A stretch of 64,000 nucleotides of DNA from Leptoclinus maculatus (GCA_032191485.1 JAVDOI010000001.1:35941885-36005884); one strand, 5' to 3'. Shown: positions 1 to 12,612, counted from the stretch's first letter. Notes: a model not told the origin generated them from the letters alone. A program made the numbers and translations.

Positions 1-290
1 GGTCCTACTACGTTTCTTCCCGGATGCGCTACGATCAACGCCGCCCCCCTCTCCATTCCCGGGTGTCCCCGGATCACCCCGGATGTTAGTTGTACGTCCG
101 ACGAGCCGCTCGTCTTCCCGGATACGCCACAGACGGCCGCGGTTGGCCACGGTTTTACTACGGTTCATCACGGAACGTCCCGGACTGACTACGGTTTCCC
201 TACGATTCCACTCCCGGATGACCCCGGATCTGATCCGTAGTGTCTCCGGGGACATCCGTAGTATGTCCGGCTTTCGGTGGAACTGGGGCT
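1..290. repeat. CpG-dense degenerate repeat block of unknown class
   Basis: The block holds roughly 34 CpG dinucleotides in under 300 bases, while the rest of the window is CpG-poor. Short words recur in imperfect form: cttcccggat followed by GC-rich sequence occurs near 16 and 113, ccccggat occurs several times, and atccgtagt occurs twice within 30 bases near 234-262. Composition drops abruptly to AT-rich sequence after about 290. This looks like the right end of a minisatellite-like or transposon-derived element that continues beyond the left edge. I cannot assign a family. It lies in the syt7 intron following the exon at 1049-1172. Confidence 0.5.
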
Positions 291-1048
291 TAAGTAAATA
301 GTGATGTTCACAATGGACAGTTTTGGCAAACCTTGGTGTTGGCTCAGATGCTTGAGTTTTTTCACCCCAACGGACATCTCTTTAGCAATACTGCTATGTT
401 CACAAATTACAGCAATTAATTTGATAAGTAAAATATATTATTATCACTGCCAGAAGTGACGGCCAAAACTACAAAAAATAGACAAGAGTTGTAAGACAGT
501 GGACTTGTAACACTCAACTCTGGCTTAATCACATATTGCTGGAGAGAGCTCATAAAGAATATGAAAATAAATCTTATTAAAAATACCAAAATATACCATA
601 ACAGGAGAAGCTAAGCTGCTGCAAGTTAAAAACAAAGCCGATGGACATAACAAATATATAGGAGGCTTGTATGTATTACTAAATGTCACATAAGCTAATA
701 TACCTTGCATTTATTACATTGTTCACAATGATGATGAATTTGTATTAAGTCATATTATTGGTGTTTTACATTATTTTGTCAACACCCCTGATTCATCGTC
801 CACTTCCTTGTCTCAAGGCCTGAATATAACTTTCATCTTAGATTAGGAAAGATGATCATGAAGCACCACTCAAGTCTCTCAGCTGTCTCATTTATTAAGA
901 CTTAAAAGGCTTTGCTGACAACAGTCCCCATCGTCTTAATATAGATGAGGTCGGCAATGCAGAAAACACATCACGAATGAGTTAGTGGTGAATCAATAAA
1001 GCGTATCTCATGGGGCTTCAGATATACTGTGTTGATATTGTGTGTTAC
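1..1048 (-). other. syt7: syt7 intron downstream of the last linker exon (partial)
   Basis: The intron starts at the donor GTAACA just below 1049 and runs off the left edge toward the C2-domain exons. Apart from the CpG-dense block at 1-290, it is ordinary AT-rich sequence. No further exon is visible. Confidence 0.8.
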
Positions 1049-1172
1049 CATGAGCATGTCACTGGTGACGGAGTTGGCCAAGTCAGAAACAGAGGAGTTG
1101 GCATCGTGGCGGCGTCCGCTCTCGTCTGGGGTCTGACCTCTGGGGCTGCTGCCTGGTTTGTTACCCGGAGTC
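1049..1172 (-). CDS. syt7: synaptotagmin-7, last linker exon before the C2 domains
   Basis: This 124-bp exon encodes 41 residues plus one base completing a split codon. The acceptor reads TTAACAG and the donor ATG|GTAACA, leaving phase 0. The peptide contains QTPDESGRR followed by SSVSDLANSVTSDMLM. This closely matches the conserved segment of vertebrate SYT7 just before C2A (human has TPHDESDRR and SSVSDLVNSLTSEMLM). Synaptotagmin-7 is a membrane-anchored, high-affinity Ca2+ sensor for asynchronous transmitter release, facilitation, vesicle replenishment and lysosome or dense-core granule exocytosis. This part is a cytoplasmic, probably flexible linker. The exon accepts phase-2 ends from any preceding linker exon, or directly from the exon at 30190-30269 (giving Lys), so it is shared by short and long isoforms. 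A long TG repeat lies 18 nt upstream in the transcript. The donor is weaker than those of the upstream exons. Confidence 0.93.
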
Positions 1173-1189
1173 CTGTTAACATAGACACG

Positions 1190-1190
<1 letters not shown>

Positions 1191-1238
<48 letters not shown>
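1191..1238. repeat. (AC)24 microsatellite next to a syt7 3' splice site
   Basis: This is an uninterrupted AC dinucleotide run. On the transcribed minus strand it is (UG)24, ending 18 nt upstream of the acceptor of the exon at 1049-1172. It occupies the position where a polypyrimidine tract normally lies. Length polymorphism is expected for a pure run of this size. Confidence 0.97.
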
Positions 1239-1240
<2 letters not shown>

Positions 1241-2029
1241 TTACATAAACATGTTAATAATCAGGGGTCTTTTCCTGTTGCATAATTACATTTCTTCTGT
1301 AAACAACAAGGAGTCCATAAAGAAATGTTTTTGGTGTGGGAGAACTTGACCTCGAGCCCATCCAACACCAATTGTGATCCAGGTTTAATGGCCCAACATC
1401 AGTACCGGTCCTCTCTAACACTCTCGTGGCTGAATAGAAGCAACAAGGTTCCAACATGTTGAGGAAGCCTTTGCAAGAAAATCTGCTGAGCAGAATGCAG
1501 AATTCAGGAAAATAAAATGGAAAACATGGAATCTGAAAAAAACTAAAACAGATTTCATAGTCTCCTGGAAACTGCTGTTTTGGATTGAGTTGTTTAACAG
1601 TTGTATAAGTGTAATGTTCCAATGTCCACACACTTTTGGCCATGTAGCGGCTGTCTCTCAAGGGGTAAGAGGCTGTGGTCAGCCTTACTGTGGACTGCAA
1701 AAGTGTTCAAGAAACAATGTCTTGCTGAATTAATATAATTAAAATGAAACATACACCAATGTGAAACTTTCTCCATCACCACCAGTCACTTCACATACAG
1801 GCCATCGACCAAAACCAAATGTACAGTACAAGACCTGTAAAAATAAACAACGATACATCTGACTGATAATCCTGGAAAAAGAAATTTAGAAAAAAAAGAA
1901 AATACTAAAATTAGTGAAGGGTAAACATGACTCCTGGCTCATATTATGTAACAATTTGGTAAACAGGGACAATACAAAGATCTGATACCAGTCTAGGCGT
2001 ATTGACGAATAAGACTAATGAGCTCTTAT

Positions 2030-2560
2030 CTCTGTGAGAGAGACGACCCAGAAAGAACAAACAGAAAGAGTCAGACAGACAGAGATAGTGAGCGATGGAG
2101 CAGGTGAGCTGTACAACACAAAGGTAAAAGCAGAAGTGAGATTAGAAGACACTATTGTGGGAAATATGATCTGAGAAGAAAAGATGCATTTGAAGACTTA
2201 TCTCTGCAAAGAGGTTGAAAAAAAGTGAAGGAGAGGATTTGCGATTGTTAAGATTCAGAGGATTAATAGAACGAACAAAGGGAGGTTACGGACACATTTT
2301 TGTGAGACACACACAATAACTCACACAAGCTGAGAGAGAAATCAAAGAAAGGAAGCAAAAAAGATTTGATTTGGGTCAAGAGTCAGATGCACTAAAGTAG
2401 AGGAAAGGAAGCAAACTGACACATTACATGAGCAAGAAAAATGGAAGGAGGCTGGATGTGAAGAGGAGTGAGAGACGGACAGGGTCTGTGCAGCAAAGAG
2501 ACAAGTAAAAGCAGAGCGAGGGAGAGGAGGAGAAAAGGACATGTTGTGGAAGAGAAAAGA
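2030..2560. repeat. Purine-rich low-complexity tract
   Basis: The plus strand is dominated by A and G (agagag, gaaagaa, gaggaga words) for about 500 bases. In the syt7 pre-mRNA this reads as a CU-rich stretch. No coding signal is seen, and the open frames here are compositional. Confidence 0.6.
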
Positions 2561-3605
2561 ACGGATTCGTCACTCTGTGTTTATTTCCTTCCTGTGATCT
2601 GCAGGTCAGAGCGCCAACAATGCAGCCACAGTTTTTGTATCAAGTTCTTAAGATGAGGATCTTTTTTTTTTTTTATGTACCCCTCCATCACCTTCTCCCA
2701 GCCATACAGTTCAAATGCAGCTCCGGTACAAAGACGAGCCTTTAAAGGCAAACCCCACTTTGCCTATAGAGCACACAATATATATGTCATGTACCCAAAG
2801 AGTCTATAAGAGCTTATTTATAGGAGGGGTTGACTCATTGACAGCCGACTGAGCCCTCCTTATTCAACAGCCAACACACAAGACAGCGGTCACATGAATC
2901 TTGAACAATCAAACTAACATAAACACAGCCGGGAACCGTCTTCATTTCATTCTACTGTGAATATTTGGCTATAAGTCATCTCAGCCATACAGAGCACATG
3001 CTTTGCTTGAACACAGTGCATATAAACCGTTGAAGTTAATACAGGCCTGCATATACAGTATCATGCAGGGTCTGTAAACATATTTACTGTTCTGTATATT
3101 CCAGTTCATAAAAGGGGGCACTGAGCCAACCACAAAGTCTGACTGATTTTCTTGTATTTTGCAAGTTAAATAATACCTTCACTTCATCTTGGTGACCTAG
3201 TTTATCAGCTAAAAACATAGCATTGTTATTGACACAGCTTCTGTCTCTGTGTACATTTCATTGACTCGTCAGTCTCAACTCGTAAGTTTAACTGACAGCG
3301 TGCAATGTGTTTCTTGATTTAATGTAATATTTTGTCTTTCTTTCTCACTGCATCTTCTTGCAGGTGCACAAGTCCATTTGTCGTTTGCATGATGTGTATT
3401 TTACAAAGACAACGGTTTCATGCCACAATGTGTTATTATGTTATTTGTTCTCGTTCTTTTCCACACCGCCCGCCTTTATTGTCTGATTTTGTTTTGGGGA
3501 CACAGACACATTTAATGGAGATAAATCAGCATGATAATAACACACTTGTTGCATCAAATCCCTGCATTCCTATAGATGATTTGTATTGGGCAAGTACAGT
3601 TGTGC

Positions 3606-4251
3606 TTTCATAGTCGGGTGTATAGGGGACGGACGGGAGGAGGAGTACAGGGCAGTAGTGGAGGACTTTGTGGAGTGGGCCGGTAGAAATCACCTGCTGT
3701 TGAACGTGGCCAAGACCAGAGAGATGGTGGTCGACTTCAGGAGGAAGACGACGGCTCCACAACCGCTGAGAGTTCTGGGAGAGGACGTGGACATGGTGGA
3801 GGAGTACAAGTTCCTGGGTGTCTCCATCGACAACAGACTGAACTGGAAGACCAACATCAACGCTGTGTACAAGAAGGGGATGAGTCGACTCTTTTTCTTG
3901 AGGAAACTTCGATCCTTCGACGTGTGCAGCAAGATGTTGGAGATGTTCTACCAGTCTGTTGTGGCCAGTGCACTTCACTTCTCCGTAGTCTGCTGGGGGA
4001 GCAGCATTGGAGCCGGAGACACCAACAGACTTAACAAACTGGTTAAGAAGGCCGGCTCCATCGCATTTTTTCTTTAATTTTTTTTCTTTAAATTTATTAT
4101 ATTCTGCTCTGTTATCTTATTGTATTGTATATATTGAGCATCTCTCACCTTTCACATTTTTATGTTTACTCTGTAACTTCGTTTGCTGCTGCTACAAACA
4201 AATTTCCCCCTGGGGATGAATAAAGTATACATCTATCTATCTATCTATCTA
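3606..4251 (+). mobile_element. L2-like LINE, 5'-truncated and internally deleted, with (TCTA)n tail
   Basis: The plus-strand frame reads the C-terminal part of a non-LTR retrotransposon reverse transcriptase. It includes the segments NHLLLNVAKTREMVVDFRR, EYKFLGVSIDNRLNWK and LNKLVKKAGS, typical of fish L2-type elements. The coding part stops just after KKAGS and passes straight into an AT-rich 3' end. That end has the hallmark ATTTCCCCCTGGGGAT-GAATAAAGTAT followed by TCTA repeats at about 4230-4251. The copy therefore lacks its 5' part and the very end of the coding region. It is antisense to syt7 and not functional. Confidence 0.85.
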
Positions 4252-4408
4252 GTCACCAAAGATTAACATGAAAGGGAAATAAAGACCTGCTGCTGCTGCA
4301 CAGTGTCCTCGAATCAAGACTGTTGACTCGGCAATGGCCTTTGGGCAATTGGGTGTGGTACTGAGGTGAGTCCATTCATGCGTGTAAATATACATATTTA
4401 CTCACCAT

Positions 4409-4411
<3 letters not shown>

Positions 4412-4444
<33 letters not shown>
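4412..4444. repeat. (AC)16 microsatellite
   Basis: A simple uninterrupted dinucleotide run, read directly from the sequence. Confidence 0.95.
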
Positions 4445-4446
<2 letters not shown>

Positions 4447-5300
4447 ATGCAGGGCACTGGTGTTGCATAATGTCTCAACCAGATATGATAACATTTTAAA
4501 TTGAGTCTGATTAAAAGAAAATGATGAGACATTTTGCAGAAATAGTCATGTGTGACAATGAGGAATTGTCACTAAAAACAAGTGAATTATTCACTATCAA
4601 AACTAGACATAAAGTCAACATTTTTGTAATTATTAGAAAGCAAAAAATGACATTCATATAAAATGCCGCGGTGGTGAACTTCTGAAGATATCTGTAGCTG
4701 TGAGTTGCATCTTTCTGCCTGCTTGCGACTATCTCGTCAGTTACATAATTCATTCTTTAGAGGTTGTTGTAGCCATGACTACTGTAATGTGTGCTCCCAC
4801 TTCAAGTTGTACTCACTACCATCATAGATTTTGCACAGGGTTGCAGTAACCATGGTAACAGGAGCCTTCAAAAGAGGGCAGTAAAAAAACAAGGAATTTC
4901 CACAGAGAGGGGCATATATTAAAAATAGCTAAAAGGCCACGGGGCAAAGGGAGCACACATTTAGAAAGACTTTGAAACGCACTCCTGGAACACACTCTTC
5001 CCTCATAGCTACACTTCTCCAAACTCCCCAACCCTAACACCACTGGGGATACGTGAGGTCACGTCGAAAATGGCTGATTCATTATGCCAAAAGAAAGTGC
5101 AGAACAACCTCCAGCCATGATACTCATAACAACAGGTAGCAACAAAAAATGAGCAATTATGGAACCTTCTTCCCCTGCTAATAAAAGGGTCTGGATCAGA
5201 CTCTAATACCAGCTGAAACCAGCTCTAATATAACTCTGCACCTCACTTTTTTGATGGGAAATGCAAATGATCTACCGGCAAGTCTAAAACAAAACAAATG

Positions 5301-5444
<144 letters not shown>

Positions 5445-7169
5445 ATCCTGTAGGTCCTGGAGGTCGAGGGCAATATCCCTGGAGAATCACCACTTCGATC
5501 TGACACATCGAAACTCAAAACCCTGACTTTTGACCTCATGGCCTTCATCTGGGACTGAGTTGTAAGCCATCGTTGGTGTAATTGGACAAAGCAGGTCATT
5601 ACATCCCAGGGGACAATGCAGAGACACCTTATCTCCCGTGTTGGAAAGTCTGTTCATCTTTGATTAAGAAAGACTGAATATATGAAGAACATGCTTCATT
5701 CACCCAGCTTTGATAAAGGTATATCATGTAAGTAATTTCAGGGGAAGCGACTGGATGAAAAAAAAAGAGAAAATATTCAAGGTCTGGCAGCAAGGAATAT
5801 GAGCAAGAGACAAAGTCCTTACAGAAGATTCAGAGCAGGCAAAGTGCAAGAATTTTAATCATCACGTGTCATAACCAAATCTTTACAACCATATTGTCCT
5901 GCGTGCCTCCTCATAGCTGGGACACAAGACACTCTAGCTTAGAAATGTCAGTTAAGTATCTCTGCACATTTAATGAAGCACGTGCTGAGTTTTTATTTTC
6001 TAAATATAACCAGACTGAGGGGTGAGAAAAACTGATTAGAATAAAAACTTTATCACATGCTGAGCAGAAAAAACATTCAGCAGAGTCCGCCTTCAATGAT
6101 CCATTTAAAGCACTTCACTACATAAATGTGCTAATGTGTATGTTTCACTTCAACCGATCTAAATAGATATTTGTTTCTATATAAGTTGCGTTTCAATAAC
6201 ATGTTAAAGGAAGGTGAAAGGATTTTTTTTTGTTATTTGACAAATAACATCTTGACCTGTTACTATACACTTATTTACAAGGACAAATAATTTAGAATAT
6301 TTAATAATCCGCACATCCGGAAGGTTTCACAACTAAATTCTAGCCGGGTCTGTAGTGTTAGGCCAGTCTTTATTTTGCTCTTATTTAAGTCTGATGCAAG
6401 TTAGGCAGTTTCACAAAAATAAACACAAACGTATTTCAAGCCTAATAGCCATGTTTCCGTGGTTCCGTGGATCAGTTACACCTGGTGACCAGTGGCACCA
6501 CATAAAAAAAAAGAGGAATACGTGGCTCATAATTTGTGGCTTGTTAACACTATTGTGGAGAGAGTAATGAGAGGGGGAAAAGTTTTTAGAGGCTGCAGTA
6601 ACTCGCTGGAAGTATACAGCAGTGAGGACATCGTCAGGCGGTTTCGTTAAAGAAACTAACTATGAGCCTGACTGAAGTAATGAGCCCTATCACGTTGGGA
6701 AGCCACAGCATCTCAGCTCTGCAAATTTTATGATAATGGGAGTTTTTTTTGGTATTGTTACACGCTTCACTGAATTTGAACAGTAAAATGTCCTCTCCTT
6801 GCTGAATTCTTGCAGAAGGCAAACATTTTCTGCTCGAGTGAACAGAGAGCCGAGCGGTTTGATGTAGGTAGCTCGGTAAGCCATATTTATTATGTTTGAA
6901 AAAAAGGGTCAATTTATCCAGAATTCATAGCAACTACTGCTTAAGATAGTCAAGAATTAGACAGCTTTGTGCAACAGATTAATTCAGACTATTAATTTGA
7001 TCCAAGCCACAGTCAAAAGGTATCAAAGTCCTGCGCTCTGAATACCCATCATCCACCCTGACTTACTTCCCATGACTTATGTGCCGTGTAAAAATGTAAC
7101 ACTTTCCTCTCCTTAAAAAGAAAAACGTTGTCAGTGAACATACTGAACCCACTGAAAACCTTCCCCCTG

Positions 7170-7460
7170 GCCCAGAAGCACCATGGGCTCAATGGAAAAC
7201 ACTAAACCGCCTCAGAACAAGAACGGGACGATCAAAAGCTGCTCTGGTCAGATGGGGCTACAAGGCTGGCCCAACCACCTGTGAATGTGGAGAAGCAGAC
7301 CATACTATGGAGCACTGCCTTGTCTGCCCTCTACTACCCAACCCTTGCAACTCAAAAGACCTTGCAGTGTTCAATAAAAATGCAAAGGACTGTGTAAAGA
7401 AATGGGAAACTGTCATATAACCATCACGCTTCAGTGAAACGAAAAGAAGAAGAAATAATT
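7170..7460 (+). mobile_element. LINE ORF2 C-terminal fragment with Cys/His knuckle
   Basis: One plus-strand frame reads WKTLNRLRTRTGRSK, then CECGEADHTMEHCLVCPLL, and ends VKKWETVI-stop at about 7420. The NRLRTG-like motif followed by a CxC...H...H..CP knuckle is the usual carboxyl terminus of several non-LTR retrotransposon proteins. The stop is followed by about 20 bases and a GAAGAAGAA-type tail. Only the last 80 or so codons survive. It is antisense to syt7. Confidence 0.75.
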
Positions 7461-8164
7461 TTTCTCATCAAAATGTAATTGCGGAAAAATAATTTAGTAT
7501 ATAAATGTAATTTCAAGGAGATAGGGTGAGAAGATTCTTCACAATTTATATCTCTCGATGAATTAAATAAAAATTTGTTTAGTCCCCTGTGTAGTGACTA
7601 AATACTGATCACAGAGATGAACTATGCCTAATAGAAAGCAGATCGGAGAGCTCATTTTTGTTGGTATTTTACCCTTTATCAGTTTCAGTTATCATTCTCT
7701 AGAAGTCATGCAAAATAATTAAGATAACGTGCCTCAGGATATGAGATAAGCTATAAAGTGACAACGATTTATTGCGTTTATTTTCATGGCTGGCTTCATG
7801 TGGGAAAACAATATGAAATAATATATATATTTTGTTATCATTTAGGCGAATTAAACCAGCAAGAAATAGAGCTGGGATTGGGTATATAACTGGGTTGTGT
7901 TTCTATATTTGGGGCCAAATCTTATCACATGCAACTAGCACAGACATCTAAAGGTGAAACAGGGATGTTACAGAAAGCTCATGGGCGTGTGGGCAAACAT
8001 ACTGTATACCAATGCATGGAAACTGCCCACAAGGAGAAGATTTATCAGAGCCTGGCCGAGTTGACAGTCATCTACGCTGACAGAGGAGCGTACTGTGACA
8101 TCATCCCGTCACAAATCCAGTCAACACCCTCGGGAATGGGTGGATCAGGTGAAAAAAGGAGATA

Positions 8165-8450
8165 GTGGAATGGAAAAGGAGAAAGAAAGAGAGAGACAAA
8201 CTGGCATAAGAAAAAAATATATGTTTAATAGATGCAATTAAATAGAGCGTGGAGGTGAGATTGAGAGAGAAGGCAAAGGTGGAGAGAGGGAATGAAGGAG
8301 AGATGAGGAGACAACGCCTTATTGAAAAACAAAAATGAGCACTGGGGAGGAGGGAGAGGAAATTGATGAATGGACGGGGAGAGGAATGGGAAGCAGAGGG
8401 GGAGGGCGGGAGAGTGGATGGACGGGTGAGAACATGAGGGATGAGGGTTA
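8165..8450. repeat. Purine-rich low-complexity tract
   Basis: An extended G/A-biased plus strand (gagagaga, ggagagg, gggaggg words), CU-rich in the syt7 transcript. The minus-strand open frame across it is compositional. Confidence 0.6.
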
Positions 8451-9061
8451 CCAGCAGGGCCTGGATAGGAAGTGTGTCTCCATAAACATTTCTGTATCTG
8501 GCTCCTGCTGATCATACACTAGCCCTAGGAGACCATGAAACACAATATAGGTCCCATGTCCCATGATGGATGAGGCCCAGGCACCAATGTCAGCCCACTC
8601 AGCGCTCCCCACCAACAGGGACAAATCACCCGGCCACCGCCCTCCTCAACACGCAGGCTAATACAACTAATGGAGCCATCTACAGGGTTCGACAGGCTTC
8701 ATGCTCTTCGAATAGACTTCTGCTGCCTTATTCTTGAGATTTAGTCACTGGGGAGTTGCTGTTTTTGTAAATAACGCGTTCCGTGCATAAATAACTGGCA
8801 GTGATAACATATCTGTTTCAGAAATAGAGATAAAAGTCAATAAAATGTGTTAAATGACTTCAAGAACACTGTTTTTTTCCTTTTTTTCCTCACTACTCAC
8901 TGTCACCTTCGCTGTGACGTCCCCCTCACTTTCCTTTCATGGGCTCTCTTAAATCAGCTCCCTGTTTGTAGCCACAAGCAGGAACCAGGGAAATGGTGAA
9001 TGAGTTCCAGACTTAGATCTGACAGGTTTTTTAAAAAGATGCCTCGTTTGTGCTGACCTAC

Positions 9062-9139
9062 ATCGCTTTTTCTTTCCAATCATCTTTCCTCCCGGGCCAC
9101 TGCAGGCTCCAGAGGCTGCCTCGGGGACCAGTGGCCGGC
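9062..9139 (-). CDS. Weak candidate syt7 cassette exon (78 bp)
   Basis: On the minus strand an acceptor (ACTCCACAG) is followed by 78 GC-rich bases ending at a donor (GCGAT|GTAGGT). The frame is open and phase 2 to phase 2, matching the neighbouring linker exons. The peptide includes GPRGSLWSLQWPGRKDDW. The polypyrimidine tract is poor and I do not recognise the peptide from SYT7 of other species, so chance is a serious alternative. The same patch also shows a good acceptor-like sequence on the plus strand. Confidence 0.15.
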
Positions 9140-10199
9140 CTGTGGAGTCATTGGAAGGCTTGACTCACTGTGATTGCTGGCTCAGACACACAATGGTCGG
9201 ATATGTCAGCTGATGAAGGGTGGCACCAACTTCTTGCTTGATTAATACTGTACAGTCTGGCGTTCTGCAACTCAGCGAGTTCAGGATGACGTTATACCTC
9301 TGCCAAGATTTGAGATCTGATTCCCACTGAGACTCGACTAACAATGGACACACCCACAGTTTGAATAAGCACACCCAACAAATGTTACGTACTGTTGATC
9401 AGTATTAAATTGAGACCGTTTCATAACCAGTTAAAAGTTCCTCATTGTAACTTTAAAGGTGCTCAACATGGAATTCAGAGCATGGTTATTGCCTCCACGC
9501 GGCTCTCAACATGGCGAGAGCTGCGTTATTTCTCCCTCAAGAGTGTTCTGCATAGTTGGCTACTACTGTTGTGTGATTGGCGGATTGCCTGTCGATAGAA
9601 ATGTGCTTACCTACGCTGTGATAAGGGCACGGACAAGAATTTTTGGTGTCGATGAAGTTGGTAAATTTGACTCATTTAGCTGCTAACTAGTTAGCTAACT
9701 AGCTTGCTAATTCCACTTTCACACTGGTTACAGAAATTGAGCACACACGGGAGATGAGGAGGGATGCTACAATTCCATGACAGCGCTGTGGGTCGAGGCG
9801 GTGTTATCAGTGGTAACAGGTGCCGTGCAGAGCGGCGGCCATTAGCTAGTCAGTGAGACGCAACAGAGACACTCAAATGCACCAAAATGCACGCAAAAAA
9901 ACGGCCCGATTATGAAAACAAACCACAGAGAAGCTCCGACTACAAAACACCAAAACACAGATGGAGAGTGACTTCATTGTCATCTCAGGTAGACATTACT
10001 CCACTCTATCTTATTATGCTCTGAATGTCGTCCAGAGAACCGTGTTTATTCTCATCTTCTTTATTCTCTAACCAAATGAAAATCGACAAAAAAAAATTCT
10101 GTTTTGACTTTGGGTGCTACTTAATAGCTTAGCGGGTTTCTGGGAAGCGAATATAAGTTATGTTATATATAATATATAGGTGCACCATATGCTAAATGC

Positions 10200-10995
10200 T
10201 GCACTATGTTCACCAGAATAGTTTTAAATGCAGAAAAGACAGAGTACATGGTAATCCCTACCTCCACCAGTGACACTGACTTTCCTGCCATTTAAACTTT
10301 AAATGGCACTCACATTACTCTTGCTGAGTCATAAATTCTGACATGACAGCAGACTTTCATTAAAAATTCATATTTAGCATTTGACTCAACAATTATAAAT
10401 CAAACTTTGCTTCTTGTACAGAATTGAAGGACGTCTGTCTTCTTCCAACCGTAAAGGTATTGTGCAGTCAACCTTCATGTCTGTCCTTGACTATGGAGAT
10501 ATTCTGTATCATCATGCTGCCCCATCAACACTTCAGCTGTGAAACCCTGTGTATCGTAGTACATTACGCTTTATCACAAATGACAAATATCAGACTCATC
10601 ATTGTTCTCTGGATCACACGGTTGAATGAACTTCCTTACAGTCTAGAAGAAATAGCCATCTCATGTTATTCATTTATAAAGCTCTACTGTTGAAGCTTCC
10701 AAACTACATCGCATCTCTTCTGTCATTGAAATCTATAGGAACCACACGATCCAGTAACTACTTTACCTTAGATATCCCTCATGTACGCAGTAATGTTGGC
10801 AGAACTGGAGTTTCAAACTGGACTTTAATATCTGATGTCTTTCTTATGATTATTGTAATTTTTGTAATTCTTGTTTATTGTGTAGTTGTATAGTTTCTGT
10901 TCTGCTGATTGTATTCATATTAAGGCTTCTTGTTCTCAGTTGTCTTTTGAAAATGAGATCTAAATCTCAGTCAGACTGCCTGATTAAAAATTAAA
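10200..10995 (+). mobile_element. Degenerate LINE 3' fragment
   Basis: Frameshifted and stop-riddled plus-strand coding remnants resemble the end of a fish non-LTR reverse transcriptase. They include AEKTEYMV near 10215, then frames reading like STFMSVLDYGDILYHHAA, then YKALLLKLPNYIASLLS. The terminal segment TTGAAAATGAGATCTAAATCTCA near 10948, followed by a TTAAAAATTAAAA end, is a typical fish LINE 3' end. Several stops and frameshifts show it is long dead. Family assignment is uncertain. Confidence 0.6.
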
Positions 10996-12205
10996 ACAAT
11001 TTTCTTTTTTTCAAACAGCTGAAATGAGGGTGATGAGAGTGAAGCAAAACAATGTTGTGAGCCGTAAAACCAAAACAATGAGCTGAAAGACAGCTGCTTA
11101 ATAGAGCCGAGGGGAACTGCAGACCTAAAAAAAATGTACGGTAATCAATTCAGCCAAGAAACAACAAGAAGAAGCTTTGCATCCCTGCAGAAGGGATACA
11201 TTCCCACAGAGTATGAGCATAGAAATGCTATTTTCTATATTATTATATAGTATAGTATAAGTAATAAACAGCATCATCAAATATGAGAGTTTCCAGCTTC
11301 TCTCAAGCGTACATTTTTTGTGGTAACATGGTGCATGTTTCTCATTTAAAAGTTATGAATGGTCAATCACACTGAAAGCACCCAGTGTATTATACCACAC
11401 CAGGACTTTGAAAATATAACAAATATCTCAGTTTCAGTGATTTATTGTAGAAGGACATGGTTAAAGCAACGCATGTATAAATATATAACAGTCTGTGTGA
11501 ACACAATGTATGCTTGGTTTACATTGAATGGAAGCAGACTTTGAAATGCTCCATTTTAGAAAGTCTTGCACATTTTACAGCTTTTACAAACTCGGTGCTC
11601 AGAGTGGAGGTTTTCTGGGGCCAGTGGGCTCTTTTGGGTTTATTCATATTCATTTCTTTATTGCGTCTCTGTGGTTGGTGAATCTCTGAGGTCATTAAGA
11701 TTCAGCTCCGCCGTGCAACAGCAGCTTCAGAGCTTCCATCATAGTTATCTGCAGGTGGGTGATTATGTCCGGTCCACCGCAGGGCTTTGACCGGCCTCCC
11801 ACAGGGACCCAAACTGACTTACATAACAAGACGCACATAGGAGATTAGAGGACCTTTCACTTAGCCTTAGAGCATAGCCAGAAAATACTGGCTTTGTCTG
11901 TAACAGATCAGCGAGAAACCAAATGTGTCCTTTGACAATAATATAATTAACTGTAATCACAGCTGAATTGGTGTCTTCTGGGATTTCATCTCTAAGATGT
12001 AATAAGTACAAGACAGCTTCTGTAGACAACAGCTTGGACTATTTCTGCATCCCAAATCACAGATTAACATTAAACTTTTCACACAAACACAACACACTGA
12101 AGATAATGAACTCAGTAAATTTGTTCAGCAAGCAGGGATGATTTTTCTCAGCAATTTGCATCCGAGTTCAGCTGTCATTGACGAAAACAGGCTCTTCTGC
12201 AAGTG

Positions 12206-12612
12206 CAGTGAACAGAAAACGCAACACTTTTGTTTTCGGTCCCATTTTTCACGTGTTGAAATTAAATATCTTAGACTTTTTCTAAGGGGGACATTTATTT
12301 GGATTTCACATGACTAGAAATGCATTTTTTTATTGCATATACCCCCAAAAAGTATCTTGTGTGACCACCATTGGCTTCACGAAGTGTGACACATTTCTCT
12401 TGCATGGAGTTGATCAGGTTGTTGATTGTGGAATGATGCCCACTCCTCTTAAATGACTGTGTAAAGTTGTTATATATTGGCAGAAATTGGAACAGGCTGT
12501 CATACACACCGATCCAATTTGTGAACAAAATTTGAGAGAGATAAGTCTTTGGTTTGCATAGAAAAAAAGGAAAGAAAAATGAGAGCAAAAAACAAAAGTA
12601 TTTTGTTCAGTG
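12206..12612 (-). mobile_element. Tc1/mariner-like internally deleted element
   Basis: The ends are inverted copies: CAGTGAACAGAAAACGCAAC at the left and, reading inward from the right, CACTGAACAAAATACTTTTG. Both are followed by a CTTTTGTTTT-like run and CATTTTTC. Between them a minus-strand frame reads INNLINSMQEKCVTLREANG then GHTRY, resembling the carboxyl end of Tc1/mariner transposases. Only about 60 transposase codons remain, so the copy is non-autonomous. Confidence 0.6.

Noticed and set aside
1191..1238. Regular repeats considered as a CRISPR array or tandem gene repeats
   Set aside because: Pure dinucleotide microsatellite without spacers, in a vertebrate genome.
3526..3978. A 150-codon minus-strand open frame
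   Set aside because: Antisense shadow of the LINE reverse-transcriptase fragment on the plus strand.
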